The notes beneath the pieces are model-generated. The model did no database searches and was not told the origin of the DNA. It was given only the letters and a program-made list of their open reading frames with translations. Shown one piece after another: positions 1 through 11,552 of a stretch of 64,000 nt of DNA. The position numbers were made by a program, and so were the translations under genes. Numbering within the stretch: position 1 is the first letter of the stretch; each line of letters begins with the position of its first letter. This DNA comes from Cristatella mucedo (taxonomy: Eukaryota > Bryozoa > Phylactolaemata > Cristatellidae): positions 2,747,501 to 2,811,500 of the forward strand of contig WPIO01000017.1 of NCBI GenBank assembly GCA_009760855.2. Reading direction: 5' to 3'.

Positions 1-490
1 CAACGTAATACTATACAGTGTAAAATAACTATATAATATATATGTATATTATATTATAAAGTAAAATAAGACAGACTAGTCGATGGAAGTTTGCCGTGGG
101 ATTGAGTGCAGAAAATATTTCACCTCGGAGTCGTAACGATATCGTATCTTCTGGGTTACCGTTTCGGCTACCTGACCATTGAGCCATCGTGACTACCATT
201 CAATGGCACCCAACAAAGGATTTAAAGCATTTTCCTAAAAATCTACTTCCAAACAGAAGCCAAATCTAGTTCTACTGACTGTCTTAATAGGTATGTACAG
301 AATTGTAATTGAAAGTTGAGCCAATCGTTTCCTTGATCATTAACTTCTATATTGCATCATATTTTTTACTATGGGCTAAACTACGATTCAGACAATGATC
401 GTCAACAGTTTTACAAGAGATCAGCAAGTGATAAAATATTCACGCTGGACACAGTGGCTGGCCAGCGGAGAAGGATGATGAGTCGTGTGA

Positions 491-672
491 GTCGTGATGG
501 CACACTAGGTAAGGCGGTTGCTTTCACGACCTCGGTCCCGAGGTCGTGGGTTCAATTCCTGCAGTGGACGATTCTTTATCGCCACTGCAGGCGGTGTTGA
601 TAGCCGTAAAGGCTCTTCTGTCGCTATACAAAAAGAGGCTGTTTAATCAGCTAGGATTTATTTTTATTTCTG
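491..672 (+). mobile_element. SINE-B copy, tRNA-derived
   Basis: The tRNA-like head (GTGATGGCACACTAGGTAAG, then a B-box-like GGGTTCAATTCC) is followed by GGCTCTTCTGTCGCTATACA, a GAGGCTGTTTAATC segment and an A/T tail. It matches the copies at 2921-3230 and 55067-55246 nearly throughout. The head contains the palindrome ACGACCTCGGTCCCGAGGTC. Pol III transcription and LINE-driven retrotransposition are inferred from the family type. Confidence 0.8.
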
Positions 673-1020
673 TATAGGAGCAGGAGGTGCTCGCACAAGC
701 GAGCGTGCGAGCACGTTCGTTGAAAAGCAGGTCTTCCTTAATCCGAACTAGATCATGGCGGCTAAGATTATCAGTTCCTGAAGTATGACGATTAAAAACA
801 GCATGTATCATAATCAAGGATAGTTAAAAGCATTCTTGTTTTGATACTTAGTGATCTTCAAGCTGCGTAGCTGCAAAGATTTGGGCTGCTCGAACTGTCG
901 AGTTTGCAACCGCACGTTAAACGAGTGGACTGGTTCCTAGGGCATGCGAAGCAGTAACAGCTCTGCAACAGAATCTGCATACGTGCGTTCATCGGTTCGC
1001 CTTCTCCGACTGGTTTGCCG

Positions 1021-1081
1021 TGTGTACACACACACACGTTCGCACGCGCACTAATACACACACACACACACACACACACAT

Positions 1082-1136
<55 letters not shown>
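1021..1136 (+). repeat. Compound microsatellite (CA)n then (TA)n
   Basis: About 65 bp of CA repeats with small interruptions pass directly into about 46 bp of TA repeats. Short ORFs here are artefacts of the repeat. Confidence 0.95.
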
Positions 1137-1139
<3 letters not shown>

Positions 1140-1704
1140 CTATCAATATAAATGTGTGTACATGCATGCACGTGTTTGGCGTGAGCATTTGGAGAGGGTT
1201 AGGGCTTAGCGGGCTCTGGACCGATTCGGGCAAGCCCGAAACCCCATAAGCCTTGCAATGATTGGCTGCCTCTTAACATATAGATACAACAATGGATATG
1301 CTTTTATACAGTACCTGTAATCCTGATATGAGGATCAACACCGAAGGGCAACGGCAACTGTAGGCCTTTAGATGGCTAAGAACATTAAAAATGAAGTCAA
1401 TGTACGTGGAAAGAACAACTAGACACCTAAGAGATGGCAGGGAAAATTTTCAAACGTAGCGATGCTGCATAACCATTAGCATTGCAGCTCTGAATTCCTG
1501 GTGTTGTCTAATGTAGCATTTTGCTGTGTCCATTAAGGTAGGCATAATTCTACAGACTTGTAGTGTATCGCTACGGGGGAACGAGTTTGAGACGAAATTA
1601 CTGCTGAGCTGCAACCCTGCCCACAGACGAGGCAGGCATGCAGGCACGGTGCGGTTAACTGAACAAAGAGCGACTGTGAAGAGTGGTTAATGGCTTCGGT
1701 GATG

Positions 1705-2500
1705 AGCGAGGATGGTGGGAAGACTGCATAAGTTTGGGTCAATCGTATTACCGGTCTGTCCAATCTGGCACTTACACCTTGTGCAAAACTCTGCGGCTAG
1801 GTTGGTCTGTCGTGAACGTCTAAATTTCCACAACACATCACTTCTCGCCGACCTGCAGTGGCTCCCAGTCAATCGACGCATCGACTTCAAGGTTCTGTCG
1901 CTCACATTTAGGTGTCTTTATTCTCTGGCTCTAGCCTACCTATCAGATCTATTCCCCCACCAGGCTAAGCATAGAATGAACTCACCATTGAATTGCATTT
2001 CCCTTTGCAGCAAATGTAAAGCGCCTAGAGAGAGATTGAGTTCTCTGAGGGCGCTTTATCAAGTGCATAATAATTGTTATTATTTTTATTATCCTACTTG
2101 CTTTTCGGAATCTAATCGCTTGCCTATGCGTCGTACGAACTTTAATTCCTTCGAAGACCGTGCTTTTAGTTCGTAAGCTCCCAAAGCCGGGAACTCACTT
2201 CCGACTTGCAACATCACCTGACTTGACCAGATGTAAAAAAAAGGTAAAAACGCATCCATTTATCAGAGCATTTATTGGGTCCCTGTGATTCGTCCTTTAT
2301 GTGTTCGTGCATGCTGACACTGTGCATTCTGCCACTAACCATATTTTCATGCTGACCCTGGGCATGGAACCAACTTAACCATTGTATGCTTGTTGCCATT
2401 GAGCATGCTACCACTAACCATTCGATCGTGCTTCCTTTGCAGCAAATGTACAGTGCCTAAAAAGAGAGTTCTCTGAGGTTGCTATATCAAATTTATTATA
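1705..2500 (+). mobile_element. LINE-A 3' fragment with a nested tail insertion
   Basis: The sequence encodes the C-terminal part of a CR1/L2-like ORF2 ([53 protein letters not shown]). The frame is interrupted at about 1980-2095 by a second copy of the family's own 3' UTR and hairpin tail. The coding sequence then resumes (FSESNRLPMRRTNFNSFEDR) and the host copy ends in its own tail near 2430-2500. It is 5'-truncated and non-functional. Confidence 0.85.
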
Positions 2501-2920
2501 ATTGGTATATTTCCGCATGGAAAAGTCTCAGGCAACCTTGTCTTCGCGTGGACTGTGGTTTTACGTGGGTCAGTGGGGGGGGGGTGGTAGACCTATTGCC
2601 CAAACTATTAAAGGAGGCGAAGCTTCAGCAGCGAGAGGCCCCTGTTTCCGGAAGAGGCCAGAGTGACAGCGGAGAAAAACAGCGACTCGAACAGCGACAG
2701 CGACCGACTGGGTTCGAGCCTTCGCTCAGGAGGAACGGGGCCAGGCACTCACTCACACTGCCTATCGACAGCTGCAGGAGTTCTAAAGTTGCATGTTCGA
2801 CGAGAAGGCTCGACACGCGGACAACGGACGCCTTCGTAGAGGCGCACGCGGTTGGTTTTCCTACTCTTTGTTAGGACTGGAAGGATTCCCAGTATTCCCA
2901 GGGGCGGGAAGCGGGTCCTC
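2500..2920. other. Unassigned stretch with a G10 run
   Basis: I see no gene. There is a run of ten or more G near 2574-2584 and an open plus frame without recognisable motifs or convincing splice sites. Confidence 0.4.
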
Positions 2921-3230
2921 GTTAAATAAACAAATAAATCGTAGCTGCTTAAACAGCCTCTTTTTGTATAGCGACAGAAGAGCCTTTATGGCTATCACCA
3001 CCGCTTGCAGTGGCGATGAAGGATCGCCCACCGCAGGAATCGAACCCACGACCTCGGAACCGAGGTCGTGAAAGCAACCGTCTTACCTAGTAATGTAATG
3101 TATCTCCGTCTGTAACTCCACAAAGTCATAAAGACCATGTGGGTGTTACGCATGAGAGTTTTGTATATCGCACTCTCAGCCTAAGCGGCTTTCGGTAAGC
3201 ATTTAGTGTGCCATCACGGCTCACCAACGT
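2921..3230 (-). mobile_element. SINE-B copy, interrupted by a LINE-B tail
   Basis: On the minus strand this is the full SINE-B from head (GTGAGCCGTGATGGCACAC at 3206-3228) to tail. It is split between the head's CACTAG and GGTAAG by a LINE-B 3' tail at 3096-3206. The B-box-like GGGTTCGATTCC and the palindrome (here CCTCGGTTCCGAGG) are present. The A/T-rich end of the SINE is at 2921-2940. Confidence 0.8.
3096..3206 (-). mobile_element. LINE-B tail-only insertion inside SINE-B
   Basis: About 110 bp match 59779-59890, the 3' end of the LINE-B copy, over their whole length (TAATGTAATGTATCTCCGTC and CACAAAGTCATAAAGACCA on the plus strand). The element ends in (TTACA)n on its own sense strand. 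The flanks share TAG, a possible short target duplication. Confidence 0.75.
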
Positions 3231-5685
3231 TCGCGTGTCGTTCGAGGTGCTAGGGGAGCCATTGGGCTGTCGCTACTCGCTACCTCAACCTATTCCAGCC
3301 CTTTGTCTGCGCAGGTAAAGCCTGGCGTATGTGGAGGTCCTCATGTTCAGGGACGGTATTTCCCTTGTAATAGCGCCGGGTGTATTGGAAGAAGTCTACG
3401 TGTTTGTCGTGGCGAGTATTTGCGGGGATGTGGTGATAATCGCAAACTACGCGGGCAGCAGCGGCATTGTGAGCCTGCGAAAAAAAGTGCAGTAACTAAA
3501 TCCCCTAATTGTGCTCCGCGTGTGCGGTCTAACTCGCTCGCCGAAGAGCTCGCCACTCGAGGCGATGGTTAGTAGGATACGCGAAACGCTGTCGGCGACT
3601 CGACCTGCCTGCAGTGCACTAAGCGACCTTGACCGCTACTCGGCAGTTGGCTAGACCTCTTGGCAAGCGGCGGAATTACCTCATGCCTGCGAACGAGCGC
3701 TCGCTCGGCTTCGCAGACCAGCTAGAATGCCGGCCTCCTCATGGCGCTGGCATGAGCTGAGGTCAGACCAGAGCTCATTGCACCCGCTGCTGCCTTGGCT
3801 ACCCGATCTACGCTACGCTTGCAATTGACGAGACTCGACGAGAGTAGGCGAGATGATGGCTTTGCTGCACTCTAGCTTGGGTGGCGGCTCACAGCGGAGC
3901 TTCGCGAAGCCTGCCTGCCCGCCGCTCTTCCAGCACGCGACCGCGCGCGCGCATCTGCAGACGGCATTCTCTGAAAACCAGCCCAGCCTGTTTACACAAA
4001 AAACCTCTTAGGCTCGAGGCGTGCCGAAATGCAGCCACCACTGACTCATTCGCACGGTTGTATTTAGAGGAGCGTGTGCTTAAACGATTTTATTCAACGA
4101 TTCTCTCTCTGTGTGGCTGGCGGCTCACTTGAGCTCGCGGCTCGCGGACTTCCTCGAGAGGCTGCCGCATAAGCCACTGGCCAATCATTTCAGTTCATTC
4201 GTTCAAACGGTTCGAGCTCATATCGCCGTTGCGCGGCTGGTCTCAATGTTTACCTCGAGATCACCAGCCATTTTTCCATGCGGCTACCTCTCAGGGTAAG
4301 AAGACTGCACTCTTGGTCCGCCTGTGCTCTGATTATACGACGCCAGTGTACAAGTTCATTTGGTCCACAGAATCAGCTGCTGCTCCTACTACGCAGACGA
4401 TTACCAACTATTTGCAAGGTCTCGACTCTCAAAGTAATGTAAGCGAGGTCCTTTTAAGACACACACCACTGACAACTCCTTGCGGATTTTGATTTACCAA
4501 TTTATTTCGATTTCTATTTATTTTAAGCTTGATAAACGACAGGATATACATTCTTATTGTGAAACACTCTCTGACAGCTGAAGTTTTCCAGCGTAGCCTT
4601 ACGAGAAAGGATAAGATAGTCGCAGCAGTTCTTGAAGTATAAGCGCTATCTTTGACCCAGATCTAAACGTGAAGATGTATGTACCACTCTTTTCGGTCTC
4701 TTAATATTAGGAAATACTTTTCTAGGTCATTTATTGCTGATTTGACTCATTCCCTAACCACAGAAGCTAGATGACTGCTGCAGTTCCTTTTACTCAACCT
4801 CCTTAAAAACATCCCAGAAATGGCTTTACTTTCCAGCATATTTAAAGTGCCCATAGAGAGATTTAATTCCGTTAGAACACCCCCATATAATTTGGTATCA
4901 CAAAAATAGTAAACGTATAGTTTTTCCTACACTAACTATCGGACTAATAATTTCAGTTCTCAATTGGGCACCATGCTGCTTTGCATGCCCAAAGTTTGCC
5001 CAATTTCTTGCTTATAAGATCTCTGCAATGCCTTTCGGTGAGACGGCTCTTACTCTAGAATTCTCGAGAATTTCAATCCGTCTTACCTCCTAGCTATGTG
5101 GCAGGGCTCATGAAACCTTTTAATCGTGCTTGAAACCTCGAATTGTGTCCTTGGACCGTTGATGCAAGTGGGCCCAGTTGGCTCGCCCGTCTTCATTGTG
5201 TTGGCGGTTCTTCCCTGCCCTTTGTAGATCCTGCGATGTGCAAATCCTTGCAAGACTTCTTGCACAGGGGCAAAATATAAAGGTTAAAGGAACAAATGGC
5301 TGCTCTTTCGGGTAACCGTAAATGCACACGCAAATCTAGACGCATACGGTTTTTCACTTGCAGGCATGCGCACCGTCTCCTTCAAGATCGATCAATTTTT
5401 ATTCGCAAAATTGAGCGAGATGGTGAAGCACAGGCTCTAATTGCACCTGCTTTGAGAGCGCATCGGATTTCGAGCGAAGGTCAAGAGGTGAAGGACGGAG
5501 AGAAATGAGCGCCGGCTTGCGCCCAATCACCGACACTTGCCTATCGTCGAGGGGCTGCCAACAAGAGGAGATAATCTCCGAGTAACTGTGGCAAGTCTCG
5601 GCCCTGTGCTGCGGCACGATTGCAATGGTGTGTGCTGTTATGCAAGGAAGACCAGAAATACCCATGCTAGAAAAGTGACCGTTCA
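3231..5685. other. No gene recognised; left part GC-rich
   Basis: From 3231 to about 4300 the sequence is GC-rich with many CpG. From 4500 onward it is AT-richer. A decayed LINE-A-like tail (AGTGCCCATAGAGAGATTTA) is near 4845-4880. No ORF shows recognisable protein motifs. Confidence 0.4.
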
Positions 5686-6312
5686 TTAGACGACCACATC
5701 AGCTCCACTGTCAGGTCTGCCTACTTTCAGCTATATACCTGTGCCAAATTTTGGGCTTAGACACGGATACTACATCCACATTGCTCATGCATTTGTGACA
5801 TCCCGTTTTGACTTCTGTAACTCACTGCTTGGTGGTCTCTTGCGTGTGATATCAGGCGCTTACAGTTGGTACACAACTCTGCAGCTAGGCTTGTCTGTCG
5901 CGAGCGACGCAGTTGCCACATCACATCATTTCTCGCCGACCCGCACTGGCTCCTAATCAAGAAGCGCATCGACTTTAAGGTTCTGTCGCTTACTTTGAGG
6001 TCCCTTCATTCTCTGGCGCCAGCCTACCTATCAGAAATGCTCACCCACCAGGCGAAGAATCGTACAACCCGCTGTTCTGGATCGAATCGTTTAGCCATAC
6101 CTGGTGTGAACCTCAAAACCGTTGGAGACCGTGCCTTTAGTTCCTATGCTCCCAAAGCCTGGAACTCAGTACCCACTCTGGACGTACGTCACGACGTTAC
6201 CCGACATGATATTTGAAAAAAATGCTAAAAACGCACTTTTTTATTACAGCATTTAGTGGGCCTTCGTGATTCGTTCTTCGAGTACAAGTACCTGCTTACA
6301 CTATGCCTACTG
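5686..6312 (+). mobile_element. LINE-A 3' fragment, plus strand
   Basis: It starts in DDHISSTVK-like sequence and runs through [38 protein letters not shown] and [20 protein letters not shown] to DRAFSSYAPKAWNS. It then goes into 3' UTR without a preserved hairpin. Frameshifts break the ORF. It converges on an opposite-strand copy at about 6315. Confidence 0.85.
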
Positions 6313-6880
6313 CTTGCAGATAATAACAATAATAATAAAGCTCTTGATAAAGCGCCCTCAGAGAACTCAATCTCTTTCTAGGCACTTTACATTTGCTGCA
6401 AAGGGAAACCCGATTGAATGGTGAGTTATATCATGCTTGATAAACAACATGAATGACATGGTTAGGGATGACATGCACAGGGTCAGCATGCAAATGTGGT
6501 TAGTGGCAGCATGCACAGTGTCAGCACGCATAAGCACATGAAGGACGAATCACAGGGATCCACTAAATGCTGTCCTAAATAGGTATGTTTTTAAGTTCTT
6601 TTTAAATGTGGTCAAGTGAGGGGATGTTCTGACGCAAGTCGGGAGTGAGTTCCAGGCTTTGGGAGCATATGAACTAAATGCACGGTCTCCAAAGGATTTG
6701 AGGTTTGTACGAGGTATTGGTAAACTGTTGGATTCCGAAAAGCGGGTGGTACGACGCTTGGCCTGGCGGGTGAGTAGATCTGAGGATCGTTGGATCGTTC
6801 TCCCCTCTCGATGCCACACGATTTCCATTCACGCGGAGCGCAGTTCCACGGCCTCCGAGCCCTCTGGTCGATCTGTATTT
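6313..6880 (-). mobile_element. LINE-A 3' fragment, minus strand
   Basis: The (ATT)n tail and hairpin lie at 6318-6400 (plus-strand reading AAAGCGCCCTCAGAGAACTC). They are followed by the 3' UTR and the coding end (SGSL, TYLFRTAFSG, DRAFSSYAPKAWNSLPT). With the preceding copy it forms a tail-to-tail pair. Confidence 0.85.
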
Positions 6881-7254
6881 TGAAATGACGGAAAGCTGTA
6901 CTACTAAGACCCATTTAATTCACATCTATTTTTTGTCCGCAGCGTCTGAGAAGTTTAAACCTTGTACGCGTCTAAACGCTTGTAACCGCTTGTGGCCTCC
7001 GCGATGTCGGCACGTGTTCCCGAGCCCAAGCCACGATGCCACGATTATCCATCGGCTCAGTGTGTATGCCGTTTGTATGTCAGGTATGATCGCACAGTAT
7101 GTATTTTAGGTATAGTTTTGCTGCTGTAGTTCCGATGCATTCCGGGAAGCCATTATGCTTTATCCACCACCGGGGTTTATGAATGCTTTTAATCCCGCAG
7201 GCTTGAAACCCTGACGAAGCGAAAGAAAGCGTGAGCGTCGAACTTTTAGTCCGG

Positions 7255-7372
7255 AATTTTTTTAATTTTTTAATTTTAAATTTTTATTTTAATTATTTAT
7301 TATTTTAATTATTAAATTTTAATTTTAATTTTAATTTTAAATTTTTTTAGTCCGGAATTTTTTTAAACTTTA
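7255..7372. repeat. A/T-only low-complexity tract
   Basis: The tract is made almost entirely of TTTTAATT-type units and is bracketed by repeated TTTTAGYCCGGAATTTTT motifs at about 7246, 7347 and 7380. No coding potential is seen. Confidence 0.8.
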
Positions 7373-7465
7373 GGTCCACTTTTAGCCCGGAATTTTTCGA
7401 GCCGTCGAGCGGGCTTTCCCTCAAACTCCCTCAACAAGCACTGCAGCGAATCACTCGAACTTGGC

Positions 7466-7612
7466 GGTCAGCTGGTTTGGTCCGACGATTAGGTGCTCGC
7501 CCCGACCAAGGTCTGGCTGAGGTCGCGGGTACGAGCCGCGAGGCACACGTGAAGCGCTTTAATAGAAATCAAGTTCTCTTGGAGCGCTTAATCTATTTTA
7601 TTTTATTACTTT
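7466..7612 (+). mobile_element. SINE-A copy, tRNA-derived with LINE-A-like tail
   Basis: The head reads CTGGTTTGGTCCGACGATTA, then GCCCCGACCAAGGTCTGGCT, and a B-box-like GGTCGCGGGTACGAGCC. The tail GAAGCGCTTTAATAGAAATC and TCTCTTGGAGCGCTTAATCT can fold like the LINE-A 3' hairpin. Copies at 38028 and 60927 share this layout. Confidence 0.75.
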
Positions 7613-8284
7613 TTATTGGGCTAGGTATGACCCCCGCATCCACTATTAAAGTGTTCCAATTGAATTCGCCCGTTCAATATTTGATAACTCCTACTGCATG
7701 ATTGACGCACGTTGACGAAGCACTCGACTTTTTTGCTGACACGGCTGAAATCGAAGAACTGTAAACATTAACCTTATACCCTAGAGCAAGCTGCCAACCG
7801 CCCCAAAGTACCAATTGTTTTATTGAATTGTTTTATTTTATTGACTTGTTTTATTTTGAAATTATTCTGTCTCAATTCAATTCGGTGCTCAGGAAATTGT
7901 TCTTTCCTTGTAGTAAAATTGGTGATCTTAACATTCATTTAGACAACCCAACAGATTTCCTATGTGCCGAATTTCGTTCAATCATCGATTCATTTTCTCT
8001 TGTGGCTCGTGTGCATGGCACCGCCAATAAAACGGGCGCACAGTTGTTCAAAAACTCTTCAGCGGTTGTATTCTGTCAACTCCTATCGTTCATATTGCTC
8101 ATATTGCGCATTTGGATAGCAGCTAACCTGCTATAAAATTTGATGACGACAGAAAATGCGCTAGTCAGGGGAAACTAGTCGAGTGCTACTCGGAAACTGA
8201 AAAAAGCCTAAAGCTCATAATGGTGGCTTAGCCAAAATATCTCCTGTAGACCGTGCACCGACGAGTGTCATCTTTCAAAATAAG

Positions 8285-8790
8285 ATTCACTAGATGATCG
8301 CATCAGGTTCACTTTTGCACACTTTAAGCTACGCAACATTTCCAAGTAGTGATCTTGCTTAGAGGTATCATGGCCAAGCTATAGTCTATGGACTCGTGAC
8401 ATCCCAAGTGACTTCTGCAGCTCACTATTTGCCAGCCTACCTGCCATAAGACGCTTACAGTTTGCGAAAAACGCTTAGCTGCTAGGCTTGTCTGTCACGA
8501 ACTTCGCAACCGCTAATTACACAAACTCTCACCGACCTGCATTGTCTTTCCATCCAGCAGCTCATAGACTTTGAGGTTCTGCAGCTCACTGTTATGTCTC
8601 TTTATTCTCTTGTTCCGGCCCAACTATTTTGAACCACTTCCCAATCAGAAACGGCATCGTACCACCGCTCTTTTGACTGAATTAATTCAACATTACCTCT
8701 AATCAATCTCAAACCTTCGGAGACCTGCAATTAGCTCGTATGCTCCCAAAGTCTGGAGTTTACTACCGACTGACGTCACGCGAGTTGATG
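8285..8790 (+). mobile_element. Decayed LINE-A fragment
   Basis: Broken similarity to LINE-A coding sequence: AGATGATCGCATCAG, then CATCCCAAGTGACTTCTGCA and CTAGGCTTGTCTGTCACGAA, and finally TCGTATGCTCCCAAAGTCTG. It is the most diverged of the longer copies, with many stops and small indels. Confidence 0.65.
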
Positions 8791-9707
8791 AAACATGAAA
8801 ATAAGATAAATGAACATCTGGTTATCGCAGTATCTGCTCTGCCGGTGTGGGGTGTCGCTCGTCATGTTGGTGAGTATTTAAGCAATTGTATACGTTATCG
8901 CTTAACCTATTGGAACGTTACATTTAAGCGTATATCAGAGGCATATACAACGATTTAGTTTTCTTAGAGCACTCAAAATCTTTAGTCATTATTTTTATTT
9001 GTGTTATTATTAACATTATTGGAAGTCATTTGCCGTTCTCTCTAGTTTTTCCTAAAATAGCTCACGGATACCATATTCCAGTCGCTATGGTTGCGGGATG
9101 GTGGCGAACGCCACATTTAATTAATAATTAAGTGATGGGGCGCGTCACAGAGCTTAGTGTTCAGCAGTGGATGCCGATGCGTCTGATTTTTCACAGAGAG
9201 TTAGCGAGACTTAGACAAGATATAAAATAAGTATTTAGTGTGATATTTTCCTAACCCTGATGCTTTGGTCAGCCTCCATTATGCATGAATTTATTTCGCA
9301 TGCCACCGTAATTTACTTGGATCAAGGTTTAATGCATTCCACACAAACTGCTGCTGATCGTGCTTGAATTTTCGCATGCAATAAAATACATGCAAAATTA
9401 TGCCGCATACTCCTTAATCGTCGGTCGACGTACAACGGCAGCTTGTTTTTTTTTGGTCACTTCTCAATCGGGTAAGAGCTCTCTCCCCCTCCTGCTCGCG
9501 CTTCCTGTTAGCATCCTATCGCACCTTCGCGTCACAGTTTAGGGAAAGAGACCAAACGACGGTCTTCAATGAAAATTTCTCGTAGAAATTGTTATCTTAC
9601 CCATTCGTGTAAAGGCAGGCTCATTTGCGTAAAAGCAATCCCTCATAATACCAGTACTTAGCTACACAGCCAGTACAGCCCACTAAGCGTAAGTCTACAA
9701 TCAGTAG

Positions 9708-9770
9708 TAATAATAATAAATACCTATAGCGCCTCAAGAGATCTAAGCTTTGTTCTAGGCATATGATATA
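9708..9770 (-). mobile_element. LINE-A tail-only fragment (diverged)
   Basis: The plus strand reads (AAT)n, then TATAGCGCCTCAAGAGATCT and TTGTTCTAGGCATATG. This has the order of the reversed LINE-A tail (repeat, GCGC arm, loop, CTAGGC arm). Confidence 0.5.
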
Positions 9771-10012
9771 ATCTGAAAAGAAAGTCTTCACCCGTAAAAA
9801 CTGCGAAATCGTCGCCCAATGGCAAAGTGCCAGAAATGTGACACCGTTCTCGGACGTGCCTGCATTCGTCACACCTTGGCAGGACTCACACTCTTACTAA
9901 CGAACATAGGAACTTCGTGGTACTTTTTAGATACTTCGTGGTGCTGCTCTTTAGTTGGGTGAACAATCCTGGAGGAACAAGCGACGCCCCAACGTACCGA
10001 GTCGCAGAAGCC

Positions 10013-10054
10013 ACGTGCTCGGCCACGCGTCAGCCGACGTGTGGCCGAGCACGT
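10013..10054. repeat. Perfect 14-bp inverted repeat
   Basis: Arms ACGTGCTCGGCCAC (10013-10026) and GTGGCCGAGCACGT (10041-10054) are exactly complementary across a 14-nt spacer. No flanking element was recognised. Confidence 0.85.
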
Positions 10055-10100
10055 CGGCCGTCAGGAGCATCCGTAATTAAACACCAAGTCCTTGTTCGTA

Positions 10101-10102
<2 letters not shown>

Positions 10103-10134
<32 letters not shown>

Positions 10135-10198
10135 TTCATATATATATATATATATATATTCTTCACATATATATATATATATATATATATTCTTCATA
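10103..10198 (+). repeat. Higher-order (TA)n array with TTCTTCA spacers
   Basis: Three blocks of about 20-28 bp of TA repeats are each followed by TTCTTCA, giving a unit of about 30 bp repeated three times. ORFs across it are artefacts. Confidence 0.9.
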
Positions 10199-10682
10199 TT
10201 TATAAATGCACACAATAAAAAGAATATTCCTGTTTATGTTCGGGTCTTTAGTAGCTGTACTCCAAAGGCAATGAGGGCCGTGACATTTTCCCGGGACAAG
10301 GCATGAAGCAGAATTAACCGATCGTCGCTTCGAACCATCTTTTCATACGATATATGCTATAGTTTATAGAAATTAGCTACCTAATTATGATAAATCAGGA
10401 AACGGGAGTAATCTCTATAAACTACCATAACTTGGTTGATTTAGCATGCCAAATTTCCACTGCTTCTCTTTAAATTAAAGCCACCACAATCCGAGGTACA
10501 ACAAATAAACCTAACGTGATGTGTGTCGGCTCGTAGCTTTGCCGCCTTGTCTTGCTCTAACACAGCTTTCTACCAAAGACTTTTGCCGCACCCTTTTAAC
10601 AAAAGTTATTGCAGCTGTAGTAGTTGCCTCCTCTTCATCGCTCTCCGATCGCCTTCGAAGGTTTCAGCTCGGCTTCAGCGCG

Positions 10683-10770
10683 ACGTCTGATAATAATAAT
10701 AATAATAATAATACACAATAAAGCGCCCTCAGAGAACTTAATCTCTTTCTAGGCGCTTTACATTTGCTGA
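10683..10770 (-). mobile_element. LINE-A tail-only copy
   Basis: The plus strand shows (AAT)n, then AATAAAGCGCCCTCAGAGAA and TCTTTCTAGGCGCTTTACAT. That is the whole hairpin tail of LINE-A with almost nothing upstream of it. Confidence 0.85.
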
Positions 10771-11499
10771 TTACTTAGCATCTCTGACCCTCTGACCTTC
10801 TCTGACACTCAGGTTACAGCACTTCATTTGGATAGATAACGGTGAGTTCCCTTAGCTTCAGCGCTGTCCAATGAAATACACGAAACTATATCAAACCAGA
10901 ACGTGATTAGCGCTCAATGCAAGGAGTGAACCTCTGCCAACCATGGCGAAAGCGATTTCGCGACTATGACTTTTGCTGTTCATCCCTGGCATCATCGCGC
11001 CATCATCCAGTAAATCTTGTGTGATTTACACACTATGGGTGTGATGGTCGACGACGAGCAGATCTCTCTCTCTCTCTCTCGAGCAGATTTTACATCAGCC
11101 GGATCCACTTTTTAGAGCAGTAAATTTTTTTAATTACTTTATACCGGAACATGTAGTCAGAACTTGGATATATTTTCTTTTGCATCGAGTCAATTCAGCT
11201 ATCTCGGATTGGTCGTAGCTGAACTAAGTTGGTTGACATGGAGAGGCGTGAAGACGGCCGTCTCGTCACCTTCCCCGTGTTCAAGTCTCGAGGGATTAAT
11301 GGTAGAAGTAGCCAAGTAGAAATCGCAATCGCCGACAAATGGCTCGCGAAAATAATATCGATAATAATATGTCGCCCAGAGAACAAAATCGAACAGGTCG
11401 TCTTTACCTGAGACTAAACGATAAAAAGTAATTGTAAGCAGCCGCCGAAGCCTGAAAATACGAAAAGTAGTCGTTGAAACGTAGAAAGCGTGAGGCAGA

Positions 11500-11552
11500 C
11501 AGAGACACGGGCAGGCAGGCAGATAGACAGGCAGGCAGACAGGCAGGCAAGC
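11500..11552. repeat. (GGCA)n tetranucleotide array
   Basis: Imperfect GGCA/GACA repeats, about 50 bp. The Cys/Leu/Pro-rich ORF read on the minus strand is an artefact. Confidence 0.85.

Noticed and set aside
989-1233. Overlapping Tyr/Ile and Cys/Val repeat ORFs on both strands
   Set aside because: They come from the (CA)n(TA)n microsatellite.
3040-3075. A tRNA gene at the B-box-like GAATCGAACCCACGACC
   Set aside because: It lies inside a SINE-B copy with the family's body and tail; no complete cloverleaf with acceptor stem is present.
10103-10198. Regularly spaced TTCTTCA repeats as a CRISPR-like array
   Set aside because: The spacers are simple TA repeats in animal DNA; it is a microsatellite of higher order.
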